Positions 36,084 to 48,616 of a DNA stretch of 64,000 bases are shown one piece after another. The DNA comes from Dryomyza anilis (taxonomy: Eukaryota; Arthropoda; Insecta; Diptera; Dryomyzidae): positions 32,079,963-32,143,962 of the forward strand of contig OX638133.1 of the NCBI GenBank assembly GCA_951804985.1. Reading direction: 5' to 3'. Every line of letters starts with the position of its first letter. The stretch's first letter is position 1. The translations under genes and the position numbers were made by a program. The notes beneath the pieces were generated by a model that was given only the letters and a program-made list of their open reading frames with translations, had not been told where the DNA came from and made no database searches.

Positions 36084-36879
36084 TAGGGCTGTGATATCCA
36101 ATCCAATCAAAAAAAAAATAATCCATTTAGATTTAATTCACTTAAAAAATCCATGATTTTCGGACCTTTTTGGATTTTTTTTTTGATTTTTAATGATTTT
36201 GTACGTTTTTCGAATTATAAGTTAGGAAATATATTTGTGGTTTTCAGAGTACGATTTATTTTTTGAATACAAGAATTCGATATAAACCACGAAATTGAAA
36301 AAAATTGTTAAGGCCACTAAAATCTCTGGTGTAGTTGATAATGAAATGATTCATATATTATATCAGCCAACATACTTATTAGCCAACATAGGCCTTTAAG
36401 TAGATCCAAATAATTTAATGATATAAAAAGCTGGATGTACTCTCCGAAACTATGGATTTCATTCAAGCCAATTCTAAACCAATTTTTAAAGCGGTAGACA
36501 TTGATTGAATCTATTAGGTTCTGAAGAGTTGTCCTGTTATAAAGAAGATATTCAAAATACATTCGATGAGGCTGTTTCATTTTTTCGTCCATATGACTTA
36601 TTCAGTATAAGGAAGAAAACGGCTTCCAGATCCAAGACGGTGAACTTTTTCAACAAAGTATGTTTCAACCAAAGGTTATACAGCAGTTCTGGGCAGCGAA
36701 AGGACGGGAAGGAATAACTTTAAAAAACCGATAAATCTAATTGAAATTGCCTTTTTTTTTATAAAAAATCCAAAAAATTCAATAAAATCCAAAAGAAATG
36801 GAATAAATCCAAAAAAAAAACCAAAAAATCCGGAGGAGGGGATTTTTTTTAAAGAAAATCCGTGTTTTTTCCAGCCCTG
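36084..36879. mobile_element. hAT-like DNA transposon, non-autonomous, 8-bp target duplication
   Basis: Ends TAGGGCTGTGATATCC and GTGTTTTTTCCAGCCCTG, i.e. (T/C)AGGGCTG inverted, flanked by ATTCTTAC (36076-36083) and ATTCATAC (36880-36887), an 8-bp duplication with one mismatch. hAT elements make 8-bp duplications and often end CAGGG. Subterminal TTGGATTTTTTTT / AAAATCCAAAAAA repeats are inverted. Frames of 91 (minus) and 70 (plus) codons in the interior show no recognisable transposase motif. Confidence 0.75.
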
Positions 36880-36887
36880 ATTCATAC

Positions 36888-37189
36888 CCTGACAAATATT
36901 TTTCAGATTATTCTCCACTTCCTTCAATTCCCAGGGATAATTCTTCCCCGTGTAATTATTTCCGTACTATTTTACACAAAAAATCATTATTTTCCGGACA
37001 ATTTTAATCTTAAAAATTCAAATTGTTAATATTTTTGGATTATTATACGGTGAGTGTGGTGAATTGGAGTGTGGTGAAATGGAGTTTCCAAAAACAATTT
37101 AATTAAAAACATCAAAGTGTCCGTAACAATTTTCACAATTCACAATATATAGGGAACTTTATATTTTTAACATTTTCAATTACTATTTG
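36888..37189. other. AT-rich with a short GTGTGGTGAA repeat
   Basis: 37048-37087 holds GTGAGTGTGGTGAATTGGAG-type units, the complement of the CACCACACTAAAATTCA minisatellite at 55776. Nothing else recognised. Confidence 0.4.
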
Positions 37190-38104
37190 TCCCACTGTAC
37201 TAAGTGTTCGTAACGAGCGTGGTGAATCGCTGCGTTCGCTCTAAAGTATCGAATGCAATGCAGACACACAGACAGTCCGACGGCTGGGCGACAGGACGAC
37301 GGCAAGACAGGACGAATGTGTGTGCGAAATAAAGAAACATAATTTCCACAATATGCGAACAGTGAACCCCAAAAAAATCACAAAATAAAAAAAAAAAATT
37401 AAAATACCCAACAAATACTTTGAACCCTTATTTAGAAAAATCCACACAAAGAAGAACAACCGAAGTGAAACCAAAACAGAAACAGAATCAGAAACAGAAC
37501 TCGACAGACCGACCGACCGTCCAACCAACCGATTGAGTCTCCCGGACTAACCGTGGACAACGAACGAATGCACGAGGGATGCAAAACATTAACCCTCGGT
37601 GGCTTCGGTTACTTTCGAATATTTCCCGTCAGTTTTGGTGGCAAAACGTGTCACGTAAACAACGTTCTCTGATTAGATTCAATTCGGTTTTCTGTGCGAA
37701 TGCGGTGTCGGCAGTTGATTGTGCTGCAATTAAAACGGAATTTCTTTGTTTTCAACGTAAGAAAAATTCAAAAAAATAGAAGAAATCATCATAAATATGA
37801 TGCGTTATTAACGGTATTTTTTTGCGCATGTCCTGAACGTCGCGGTGCGTAAGTGTCTCAGCGGTGAATCATCTACAAAGTGAATACAATACAAAGTAAT
37901 TGAAAGTAAAAGTGAAAATATATTCAAGGAGAAGTGCAGAAAATCGTTTCAAAAGTGTTTTTTTTTTTATTTACATTTCAAATATGTCATTGTGTTTAAC
38001 TGCTGCCGCGTGTTGTGATTGTGATTTTGACAGCTGCGTCTCCTAAGGCGCCTGTCACATAAAAAGTGTCTGTGTGTGAGTGAGTCTTCCCTCAACTGTC
38101 AAAA
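37190..38104 (+). promoter_or_regulatory. Probable promoter and 5' untranslated region of the 38105 gene
   Basis: This stretch is less AT-rich and more complex than its flanks. It holds CGAGCG and CGTTCGCTC near 37215, GACCGACCGACCG near 37505, and several TCAGTT initiator-like sites (for example at 37629). From about 37870 it has the A/G-rich, AAAGTGAAAA-style composition common in fly 5' UTRs. A possible internal donor (TGCGTAAGTG near 37847) and acceptor (TTTTGACAG near 38033) would allow a small 5' UTR intron. The exact transcription start cannot be fixed from sequence. Confidence 0.45.
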
Positions 38105-38283
38105 ATGTGCGACAATGAAAACAACACCACATCGAATGCCAACAACGATGACTCCGATGTGGAGATTGTCGAGGGCATGGAGCTGCTCGAGGGCAATTAT
38201 CAGGTGCTGCGCGCCTGGGTACCTCCAGCGCCCAACTATTGGGATGCGCCTCCGAAGGCGGTCATTAAGTCGGCGGAAGTGAG
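38105..38283 (+). CDS. First coding exon of an unrecognised protein-coding gene
   Basis: The ATG at 38105 sits in a good fly start context (CAAAAATG) with stops upstream in frame. It opens 59 complete codons plus two bases of a split codon, ending at AG|GTAATG, a plausible 5' splice donor at 38284. A stop codon (TAA) follows at once if the intron is read through. Codon use is rich in G/C at third positions (GTG, GAG, CTG, CTC, GGC, GCC), unlike the AT-rich surroundings, which is the main coding evidence. The peptide begins MCDNENNTTSNANNDD, continues acidic (SDVEIVEGMELLEG), then becomes hydrophobic and proline-rich (VLRAWVPPAPNYWDAPP) and ends basic (KAVIKSAEV). No signal peptide, membrane segment or catalytic motif is visible. 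I do not recognise the family. It is probably the N-terminus of a larger intracellular protein, with the remaining exons beyond the window. Confidence 0.75.
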
Positions 38284-38395
38284 GTAATGCTTTAATGTCT
38301 TCGAAGTGTTGTTAAAGTGTTTTAAATGTTTTATTCTTTATGAATCAAATGTGATTTATAACAAATGCTTTAAACAAATATTTAAAAACTGCATG

Positions 38396-38985
38396 CTTAG
38401 TAGGAATTTTCCCGATTCACCATCAGCAAATTATCGAATTTGGTTCGGGTAAAGACTATAACAATAAAAATGGAAATTGCTTTTGCAAGACATTCCCTTA
38501 CCATGCTCACTAAAGAAAGATTTACTTTATATGAACAATAAATGTTCCCGATCAGAGCTACCGGGACTGACCGGGATCTAATTATTGTCCTCGAAAAGTT
38601 CCTGATAAGGTAACTGCGGCGATCGTGTACCCGATTTGTTAGCTCGTTTGGACCTTATCAGAATACAATTCTCTCAAATAATAAAATGACGAGTTCATGA
38701 GCATGGCCCAGCAGAAATTTACCTTATTGGGGTAGACATGATCATAATCAGATCATATTGGTTATACAATTGGTCGAGTTATGACAAGAAACAAATTGCA
38801 ATGATAAGTTCTTGACCTAGTCCTATCATAATCTAGTAGAAAATATACTAGCGTCAATATCGTGAACTGATCATTGTATTTTTAGATTACCATAACCAAA
38901 TATGATCTGGCCATGATAATTTCTTTCTTACTAGGTTAAATTTCTTCTTGGGATTAGACGTTCTTTCCCTAGTAGAAATTTGACT
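38396..38985. mobile_element. CCCTAGTA-family MITE remnants in the presumed intron
   Basis: 38396-38738 (CTTAGTAGGAATTTTCCCGAT ... CATGGCCCAGCAGAAATTT) aligns with the complete copy at 51086-51494, including TGTTCCCGATCA(G/T)AGCTAC. 38739-38985 is a related ATGATCATAATCAGATCATATTGG block ending CCCTAGTAGAAATTTGAC, with relatives near 42118-42300, 46230-46340 and 58190-58250. Confidence 0.55.
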
Positions 38986-39800
38986 TATTTGGAAAGTATG
39001 TCAGAATATTTCGGTCATGTAACAGTTCGGATCAAGCTAAATATTCAATTACCAGTTCCCGGTCATGGCTCTAGAACAACTTCTAAACAAAACATTTTAC
39101 GAATCCTTCATATCCCGGAATGTGTTAATAAAACTCCGTTATTATTCTACTTTCTGATGTCTCGGAGAGCTTCGATGCTTCGAATTAAATTAAAGAGTTC
39201 GATCTCGTAACTTTATCACTTCTGATTTTTATTTCTCGTACATTCAAATTTCATGACAACCCAGTTTGCCATTCGGTTTGAAATCGTTACGAGATCAATG
39301 CGAGAAAATGGAGAAATCACACGATATCGGACACATTCTTGTACCGATATCGAGCATCAAATTCGACCTACATGGTAGGTAGATATCTATTTTTTGAAAT
39401 CGGAACGATATCAATGAAAAAAATGTTTAAAGTTCGATATTGCTTCGAAAAATATTACGAATCGATGCGATTATGATTATATATCATATTTTGTCAATGA
39501 ATTTGAATGTACGAGAAATTATTAAAATTAGAATCAATAAAGTAACGAGATTGAACTTTTTTTTATCGAAGTTATTCGATAAAAATTCGAGGCATCGGAT
39601 GTCGCTACGCGAGAGTGTCTGACGTTATGTAGTCCTTCATCTCGCGTAATCCTTCATCACGCGTTGATCTCATAACTACATCGATACGACTCGACGGTAC
39701 TAGGGGGAACTGGAATTTACGATGCATAGTGACTTCAATTTTTTGAACTAGTTTTTAGTGTTATATCGAGATTTAAGATAATATTTTGGTATTTAAACAA
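38986..39800. other. AT-rich; CGATATCG-rich segment
   Basis: 39230-39620 repeats ACGATATCGG, CCGATATCGAG, GTTCGATATTG and resembles 4570-4720, so probably another diverged element. ORFs of 76 and 60 codons without a domain are not called. Confidence 0.35.
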
Positions 39801-39810
39801 TGCATTGTAG

Positions 39811-40128
39811 CCGCGGTAGCTCAGTGGTTAGTGCGTTGGACTGCGAGCCGAAAGGTCCCCGGTTCAAGCCTGGACTGGGGCTAACAACATCTTTTCATAG
39901 AAACATTTTTCTATACCGCGCTACCTCTCGTCAGTAAATGGCAAACCTACGAGAGTAAAACATTGCCTATGATAAGCTCTCACCCGCCGTTCGGATTCGG
40001 CAATAAACTGTAGGTCCCACCACTTTGAGTACAAATATAACACGCACACCTCAAAATGGTGAGAGAGCTCGGCCGAAGTTCTATACAGGACTGTAGCGCC
40101 AAACTATTATTATTATTATTTATTGTTG
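39811..40128 (+). mobile_element. tRNA-derived SINE (copy 2, full length)
   Basis: Head GCCGCGGTAGCTCAGTGG includes a perfect box A (TAGCTCAGTGG). Box B is GGTTCAAGCCT, about 45 bases later, as in tRNA genes. The roughly 230-base tRNA-unrelated body is shared with copies 1 and 3, and the 3' end is ATTATTATT. The head can be drawn as a degraded cloverleaf with a GCTC/GTGC D-arm, TTGG/CCGA anticodon stem and CCGG/CTGG T-arm. The anticodon cannot be assigned safely. Internal pol III promoter expected. Confidence 0.9.
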
Positions 40129-40224
40129 CAATGTCTAGTTTTAGAAATATATTTTATTTGTGATTTCAGGATTTCGGTCTTTTATTGAAAATATTGGGAA
40201 AAAATGTATAACTGTTTAAGCAAA

Positions 40225-40665
40225 TGAATTTCTGACTTACAGTTGATAATAATGAAAGAAAGCTTAATATTATTGATGAATTTGTTCATCAGTGTTATGA
40301 ATTTACCATTACGACTCAATCAATGACCAAATTCATCCCATTTATGAAACGTTCATAAAACCGTAATGAAAAAGTTCATAATATTGATGAACGCATTCAT
40401 AATATTTATGAAAAATTCATGATATTTATGAACTGTAGAACTATTTAAAAATCTATTTTTTTTATAAAATGTTTGTTGCTCAAAAACATTGTGGCGCAAT
40501 CTATTTTGAAATAGTAAAAATATTAAGTTCAGTATAAGCGTTTTTTTCACATTTGAGTTCACTCGCTTAATTGAACTATGAAAAAAACGCAGCTATTATG
40601 AACACTGTTCCAATGAACGACGTTCATTCCATATATGAACAATATGTTTTCCGTGTAGAATTATA
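40225..40665. mobile_element. ATTGATGAA palindrome-family element (copy 2)
   Basis: TTCATAATATTGATGAA, TTCATAATATTTATGAA, TTCATGATATTTATGAA and similar palindromes in series; ends GTTTTCCGTGTA, the complement of the TACACGGAAAA-type end seen elsewhere. Diverged from the 49-50 kb copies. Confidence 0.5.
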
Positions 40666-41460
40666 ACAAAAAATCAGAAACCTAGGGTATCTTTGCATTT
40701 TTATGATATCGAAGAACCATTAGTGAAATGTGTACTCCCAAATTTATTTCAGGATTGATACTCGGTATTGAAAAACGAATAATCAAGTTATTTTTTTTTT
40801 TTATTGAATTCTTGTTCTTAATATTTCAACATCATTTCGACCGATTAAGTTAGATTTTCGAAATGCTGGATGTTTCAATAATGCGATAGTATCGAAATTT
40901 TATACATTTCTATATAAATTCATAGTTTTTAAAATTCGTAGGTAGTATTTGATAGTGATCTTGAAAAAACATTATTGAAAAGACCTTTAATATTCAAAAA
41001 CCAAATATAAAAACTACAAAACGTGATCTTTGAGTTTTTCTGACAATGATTGATACTATTTCAAGAATTAAAATACAATTTACTTTTTTAGAATATGTAT
41101 TATCCAAAAGAACTTTTTGCAATATTTTATTTAAAATTAATATAAACAAGTACAGAAATTATTGAATTTGTATCTCACAGGATAAAGATTTCCCACCCAC
41201 CCTGTCTTAGAAATTTCCCGATGTAATCATTGGCATACGTTCGGTAATAAATCAATTTGATTCAATTTACTATTTTCTTTTTGTGTTCATGGAAAAGAGG
41301 CACTCGAAAAATTGCATTTGATTGCAGACATTCAATCCTGATCATTAATCAGGATATTCAAGACCATAAGCGGTGGCAAAACTACCCTGAATATTTATGT
41401 GAAACTACCTACTGTTATTGCAGATTCTTTTTTTCCTTTTTAGAGCAAATATTACGTAGT
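40666..41460. other. AT-rich, nothing recognised
   Basis: No gene. A 97-codon plus frame (41257-41550) runs into the SINE head and is not credible. Confidence 0.4.
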
Positions 41461-41473
41461 TGTTATAATATTG

Positions 41474-41777
41474 TAGCCGCGGTAGCTCAGTGGTTAGTGC
41501 GTTGGACTGCGAGCCGAAAGGTCCCCGGTTCAAGCCTGGACTGGGGCTAACAACATCTTTTCATAGAAACATTTTTCTATACCGCGCTACCTCTCGTCAG
41601 TAAATGGCAAACCTACGAGAGTAAAACCATTGCCTATGAAAAAGCTCTCACCCGCCGTTCGGATTCGGCAATAAACTGTAGGTCCCACCACTTTGAGTAC
41701 AAATATAACACGCACAACTCAAAATGGTGAGAGAGCTCGGCCGAAGTTCTATACAGGACTGTAGCGCCAAACTATTA

Positions 41778-41811
<34 letters not shown>

Positions 41812-41812
41812 A
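41474..41812 (+). mobile_element. tRNA-derived SINE (copy 3, full length, long TTA tail)
   Basis: Nearly identical to copy 2 across head and body, with single-base insertions (AAAACCATTGCC, GAAAAAGCTC). The tail is a (TTA)n run at 41776-41812. Flanks TATAATAT at about 41464-41471 and again just after the tail look like a target duplication. Box A and box B are intact. Confidence 0.9.
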
Positions 41813-41925
41813 TATAGTATTTGATAAAAATTGAATTGAATAGTTTCAGTAGTGAACAAGAGCAATGATATATTTTGATCTAAAATGGAAGCGGGATCTC
41901 AGAACAATTCGGAGACGTAATATTA

Positions 41926-42117
41926 TACCCAAAAATAGTACTATATAAATAATAGTTTTTTACTATTAAAAATAGCCAATAGGATAAAGTATTATTTTAA
42001 TCGGAAAATACCATTAAATACTAGAAAATACCATGACATTTCCATTGAGTTTATATAAAAAGATTTATTTCTTGTCCTATTACCCAATTTTAATGGGATT
42101 TGAGGAATTTTGGCCTG
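41926..42117. mobile_element. CACCCAGAAAA-family MITE (diverged copy)
   Basis: Shares TAATAGTTTTTTACTATTAAAAATAG, AATCGGAAAATACCATTAAATACTAGAAAATA and TGACATTTCCATTGAGTTTATAT with 53564-53791 and (inverted) 52075-52309. Its ends have decayed (TACCCAAAAATAG; GAATTTTGGCC). Confidence 0.7.
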
Positions 42118-42299
42118 ATTATATTGGTCATGTAATTGGTGTAATTGATGCAAGATAAAAATTCAATGATCAGTTCTCGATTATGACGCAATACATTTTC
42201 TAATAGGGTTTATCGAATTTAACAAATACGTTGCAATTAGGGAAGGCATATTCATGATCATGACATGGTAAAAACACAATTATCATTTCTCTATCGAGA

Positions 42300-43800
42300 C
42301 CCATATACTAAGGTAACTCATATTTTGGAAAAATTGTCGTCTTTATCTGATAACTGATATGAGTTCTGTTAATTGTCGTGTTTTCCAAAAGGACAAATGA
42401 CAATTAGAGATTATATAAAACAAGAATTTACATATCTCTTACTTTTTGCTAACCTTCCCGGTGGTCGACCATTACCGATATTATTCATAATATTTAAATC
42501 GATTGCTATATGGGTTTCCAGCAGCCTTGTTAAGACAGCACAACTTCAATTGCAACTAAATTAATAATCAATATATAAAAAAAACCTCAATTGAAACATA
42601 ATTTATTTATATCAGATCGGCGAACGCGGCAATCACCAAAAACGTGCGACTGACACAACCGATAAAGAGATCGAGTTCCATAAGAGATTGAAATGCGGTG
42701 CACTCCCTGACTGTCGCTTAGTTTCAACAAGTTTTGTGTGAATTCAATTTTATTTATTACTTCAATGAACACAATTAAACGCACAGCAGCAACACCATAA
42801 ATTGTCAATAACAGCAAATGCAACAACAGCAATTGCAACAACAAGGACAGCAACATACAACGGATACTTGTGGCAATGCGACCAAAAGTTAAAACAAATC
42901 TCAAACATCATATGCGCCATTTTTATAGATTTTTAATTTATTACATTTTTTATTATGATTTTTTCATAATAATTTCTGCACGATACAACTGCCAGCAACT
43001 GCAAAGCTATAGTTGTTGTGGACTGGCAACTTCAATATGTCTGAAATATTGCCGCAATGTTGTGGCAATGTTGCTGCCCGTTGCATTCATTGTGCGCACG
43101 ATGCATTTAATTAGAGTCGAGCTTTGCTGTCGTCATGAATTCCAGTGTCTGTCCGGCGATATATAAGTCTTTGCACAGCTGTCCAGCTGTCTGTCCTGCT
43201 GCCTGTGCGTTTATCTGTCATTTTGTCTGTCCAACTGTCGCTCCGTTTGTCGATCTATCGCACGCTTAATCTTGTCGTAGTCGGTTTTATCTCTACGCAT
43301 CATATTTCTATGTTTGCGATTTTATTGCTTGGCTCTTTTTTTCATCATTCACCATTTTAATCTGCCATTTTCCTTATGTGATCGGCAATTTGTTAATTTC
43401 CATATATTTTTCAATTTTGACATGTGTCCCCAATGAATCAGTACCACTTAATTAAACCAGACTTGCGGTTTATCTGTGTATTAATTATTTTATATCTTTA
43501 TGGTGCTATTAATTGCTGCACTATATATGAGCAATTTTATTACAATTATGAAATACATTTAATTAAAGAGATAAAAAATCTGTAATTTTTTAATGTTCCA
43601 TAAATCAAGTGCCAAAGCAAGTTGGAAAAGTCAGATGATTTTTAAACTCGTAAATAAAATAAAATGTTTAAAATGTTCCCAATTAAGATTCTACATTGTG
43701 TTTTGTTTACCTCATAAATCAAAACAATTTGTCAATATCAAACTACGTATATCCAATCTGTCCTATCCCAACTTGTTATTCTTTATCCTATCCTATTCTC
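42300..43800. promoter_or_regulatory. Non-coding island, CAACAGCAATTG-rich
   Basis: 42600-43330 is compositionally complex: CAGCAACACC, CAACAACAGCAATTGCAACAAC, TGTTGTGGCAATGTTGC, and CTGTC repeats at 43180-43250. This is typical of fly regulatory DNA. Open frames on both strands lack domains. 43330-43800 is AT-rich and leads into the 8-bp array. Confidence 0.3.
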
Positions 43801-43807
43801 TATCCTC

Positions 43808-45862
43808 ACATATCATCATATCATCATATCATCATATCATCATATCATCATATCATCATATCATCATATCATCATATCATCATATCATCATATCATCATA
43901 TCATCATATCATCATATCATCATATCATCATATCATCATATCATCATATCATCATATCATCATATCATCATATCATCATATCATCATATCATCATATCAT
44001 CATATCATCATATCATCATATCATCATATCATCATATCATCATATCATCATATCATCATATCATCATATCATCATATCATCATATCATCATATCATCATA
44101 TCATCATATCATCATATCATCATATCATCATATCATCATATCATCATATCATCATATCATCATATCATCATATCATCATATCATCATATCATCATATCAT
44201 CATATCATCATATCATCATATCATCATATCATCATATCATCATATCATCATATCATCATATCATCATATCATCATATCATCATATCATCATATCATCATA
44301 TCATCATATCATCATATCATCATATCATCATATCATCATATCATCATATCATCATATCATCATATCATCATATCATCATATCATCATATCATCATATCAT
44401 CATATCATCATATCATCATATCATCATATCATCATATCATCATATCATCATATCATCATATCATCATATCATCATATCATCATATCATCATATCATCATA
44501 TCATCATATCATCATATCATCATATCATCATATCATCATATCATCATATCATCATATCATCATATCATCATATCATCATATCATCATATCATCATATCAT
44601 CATATCATCATATCATCATATCATCATATCATCATATCATCATATCATCATATCATCATATCATCATATCATCATATCATCATATCATCATATCATCATA
44701 TCATCATATCATCATATCATCATATCATCATATCATCATATCATCATATCATCATATCATCATATCATCATATCATCATATCATCATATCATCATATCAT
44801 CATATCATCATATCATCATATCATCATATCATCATATCATCATATCATCATATCATCATATCATCATATCATCATATCATCATATCATCATATCATCATA
44901 TCATCATATCATCATATCATCATATCATCATATCATCATATCATCATATCATCATATCATCATATCATCATATCATCATATCATCATATCATCATATCAT
45001 CATATCATCATATCATCATATCATCATATCATCATATCATCATATCATCATATCATCATATCATCATATCATCATATCATCATATCATCATATCATCATA
45101 TCATCATATCATCATATCATCATATCATCATATCATCATATCATCATATCATCATATCATCATATCATCATATCATCATATCATCATATCATCATATCAT
45201 CATATCATCATATCATCATATCATCATATCATCATATCATCATATCATCATATCATCATATCATCATATCATCATATCATCATATCATCATATCATCATA
45301 TCATCATATCATCATATCATCATATCATCATATCATCATATCATCATATCATCATATCATCATATCATCATATCATCATATCATCATATCATCATATCAT
45401 CATATCATCATATCATCATATCATCATATCATCATATCATCATATCATCATATCATCATATCATCATATCATCATATCATCATATCATCATATCATCATA
45501 TCATCATATCATCATATCATCATATCATCATATCATCATATCATCATATCATCATATCATCATATCATCATATCATCATATCATCATATCATCATATCAT
45601 CATATCATCATATCATCATATCATCATATCATCATATCATCATATCATCATATCATCATATCATCATATCATCATATCATCATATCATCATATCATCATA
45701 TCATCATATCATCATATCATCATATCATCATATCATCATATCATCATATCATCATATCATCATATCATCATATCATCATATCATCATATCATCATATCAT
45801 CATATCATCATATCATCATATCATCATATCATCATATCATCATATCATCATGTCATCATATC
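43808..45862 (+). repeat. 2.05-kb, almost perfect 8-bp array (ATATCATC)n
   Basis: About 256 head-to-tail copies of ATATCATC with no mismatch visible until one variant (ATGTCATC) at about 45851, then CATATCCGCC ends the array. The 8-bp unit puts all three plus frames through the same IIISSYHH peptide with no stop, so the 731- and 770-codon frames are artefacts. The minus strand (GATGATAT) has TGA in every frame. Confidence 0.99.
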
Positions 45863-48615
45863 CGCCAACTTTAATATTGCGTTGTCATTGAAATGCATGA
45901 ATTAACACCTCATGCAGAACTTTAGACCTATCTCTGAACTGGTCTTCAATTGGAGTATTTAAAATGAATCAAATTCTCCAATTGAAAACCAGTTCAGTGA
46001 TAAGTCTAAAGCATCATGAGTTTTTACTTAGGTCGATCCAAAAAATCATTTACTAAAAAGTACAGACTTAGACCTAGTCTGTCCTCGTAAATGAATTCTA
46101 TTTTAGTAAAATTGATGATTGTAGAAAAAAGTGTTAAATGCATATTTTATATTGCTTAACGTTTAAGAGGTATTAATCATATCATTGATAAACATATGAC
46201 AAAAGGGAGAAATTTTGATTTAAGAATTTGTTCCGAACATTACCCAGAATTTGATTAGAAATTTAACGAGATTATATTGATCATGTGGCTCATCTGGTTA
46301 TGACAAGATAAAATAAAAAATATGTTCGTAATCATGTTCACAGAACTAAGGATGTCATGTTAATCTTTCGACATTGTGGTTTCTAACATTATCATATTCT
46401 ATATTATAAGACATCTAAATTCATGGAGTATATAGAGTTAGATTCAGCTAAAGGAAAAAGATCTTGATTTAAAGAACGAAACCACTTGATTATCAAAAAA
46501 GTATCTAAGAGCATTTGCACTTTATATGTAGAGGTTAAGGGGTTAATTATTAAAAAGGTAACTAATAGCAATTCTTTACTCTAGGAAGTATATTTCTTAA
46601 TTATTAAATATATTCTTGATTTATTCAGCAATTCAATGATATAAGTGTATTTATGCTATTTTACATTCGATATGAATTCCTCTTTCATTTTAGAAGTTTT
46701 TTTCCCTCCGTCTAATAATTATTTTTATTTCTGCGTGTGTAGATATTTCGACTGTAGATAATTGCACTGGTTTTAATGGAAAAGGTTTCAAATAAAAAAA
46801 AAATGGATATGTAATTTAAGACACAACGGACATATGCAGCACTGAATTAAAATAAAACTGAATTTACAAAACGCATAAATGCAACAAGATACAAGTCATA
46901 TTATACAAAACAAGAAATAAGAATAGAATGGAATCGACATGACAATCAAAAGGAAAACGCGCATCGAATGACATGAAACCCACAACAATCAAACAATACA
47001 AAAGTGAGAGTCTGACAAGACAACTGATGCATCAAATAAGCCGGGCACAAACTTGGTCACAACTGACCTGAACGAACCTCTTTGGTCTCACTCCCCCAGC
47101 AGCAACCACATACCATTTTTGCAATAAGTTTCTTTGCTATTTTAAAGCACATTTATTATTTATTGTCAACTTGTTGTCAACTTGTTGTCAACATTGTTGT
47201 CAGTGCTGACAAGACAGCGCGTCATGCATGCGCCATGTTTGTGCAAACTGCATTTTGCAACATGTTGCAGTTGGTCGCATGTGGCCATACTATTCAATGC
47301 CAATTGCAATGTTTAACTTAAAAATTCATACATTTTATATTTTTTCTCAACACCCTCTCTATTTTTACAATTTTTCGATTCTTTAGTTTTACAACTGGCA
47401 GCAACTTCAAGCGCCACGTGTTCGTCTGTCTGGCTCTTTGTCGGCGCTGTGTGTCTGTCGGCAGCACTCAAGTGAAAAACAATCCAATTTGAAATAAAAA
47501 CATTTTCTGCACCTGATCCAGCAATTGTTGATGTTGTTGTTGTCGCTGCTAGTCCTGTCACTGTCATATTTCTCACACTTGTTCCATTCTATTTCAGTGC
47601 AACTGTCAACTGTCACATTGTCTTGTTTTATTTTTCAATTTTCATTTTGCATTTTTCATTTAAAATCACGCTTTTCCACTTTTCTATGCAATTTTTTGTT
47701 TTCTTTTATTACCAAGTGTTTTTCTGAAGTTTTCTACAATTTTATATAATTTTTTTTTTACATTATTTTCTTCTTATCAGCTGCTGCAGCTGCAGTTATA
47801 AAATTTGTTTTATAAAAACTTGTTATGACTTCTTTGTCTTACTATAGAAGTGAGAAAAATAAAAAACTGACAGCCAAGTCTGTCACTAGCTTTATTTGAA
47901 GTTTCTCAAAAAAAAACGTTGATTTTTAAAACATATAAATTTGATAATTAAGTCGTAAAACATGTCTTGAGTCCATTTTACACAATAAAAGTTTTTATTA
48001 TTGAATAAACGCATCTCACGTGTACAAAAAGTATAGATTTTCGTATAGCTAGCTACTTTTACAAATAAATTTAATATTGATAGACTCATAAAACTCTTTA
48101 ATTAAATTTCAAAATCATAAAATTAAGTCGCAATTTAAACACTTTAAATGTTTTAATTTAAAAGCGTGCACAGATTATCAAGTTTTAGATTTTTGATAAA
48201 GTCATAAAAAACTTTAATTTGTTATTTCAAGCAACTCAACTCAAGCAAAAATATAAACAAAAATATACATTTCCAGTTATTAAAAATAAGTATATTCAAT
48301 AATATATATATATATCTAATAAAAAAATATTTAATTTCAACGAAACTATAACATACTGGTTTGATTATATGAGCTATTAATGAATTTCATGATATTTAAG
48401 GGTTATTTTACAGAAGTTGTTTTAGAATTTTTTTAATTTTATGTATTTCGAAATGATATAAATTTGTTATTATGCCGTTTTTATTAAACCACTGTTTAAG
48501 CAATATAAATTTGCCTTATATATTTATCGAATTCAATAAAAATGTATTAGCATTACAAAACATTATTATGATTCATTAATGTATCACACAATTTATGTAA
48601 TATTAATAAATGGAT
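45863..48615. other. Mostly AT-rich intronic-type DNA with one complex island
   Basis: Near 45925-46005, ACTGGTCTTCAATTGGAG and CTCCAATTGAAAACCAGT form an inverted pair with TTTAGACCTATC / GATAAGTCTAAAG outside, a foldback about 85 bp long. 46230-46340 is a CCCTAGTA-family scrap. 46960-47600 is more complex (GTTGTCAACTTGTTGTCAACATTGTTGTC, CGACAAAGAGCC) and could be regulatory. No gene. Confidence 0.35.
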
Positions 48616-48616
48616 T

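Noticed and set aside
39811..39884. A functional tRNA gene
   Set aside because: Boxes A and B are good, but the stems are mismatched and the same head plus a 230-base body occurs three times, so it is a SINE head.
43593..45905. Open frames of 770 and 731 codons (IIISSYHH repeats)
   Set aside because: Pure translation of the 8-bp ATATCATC array; every plus frame gives the same peptide and nothing outside the array looks coding.
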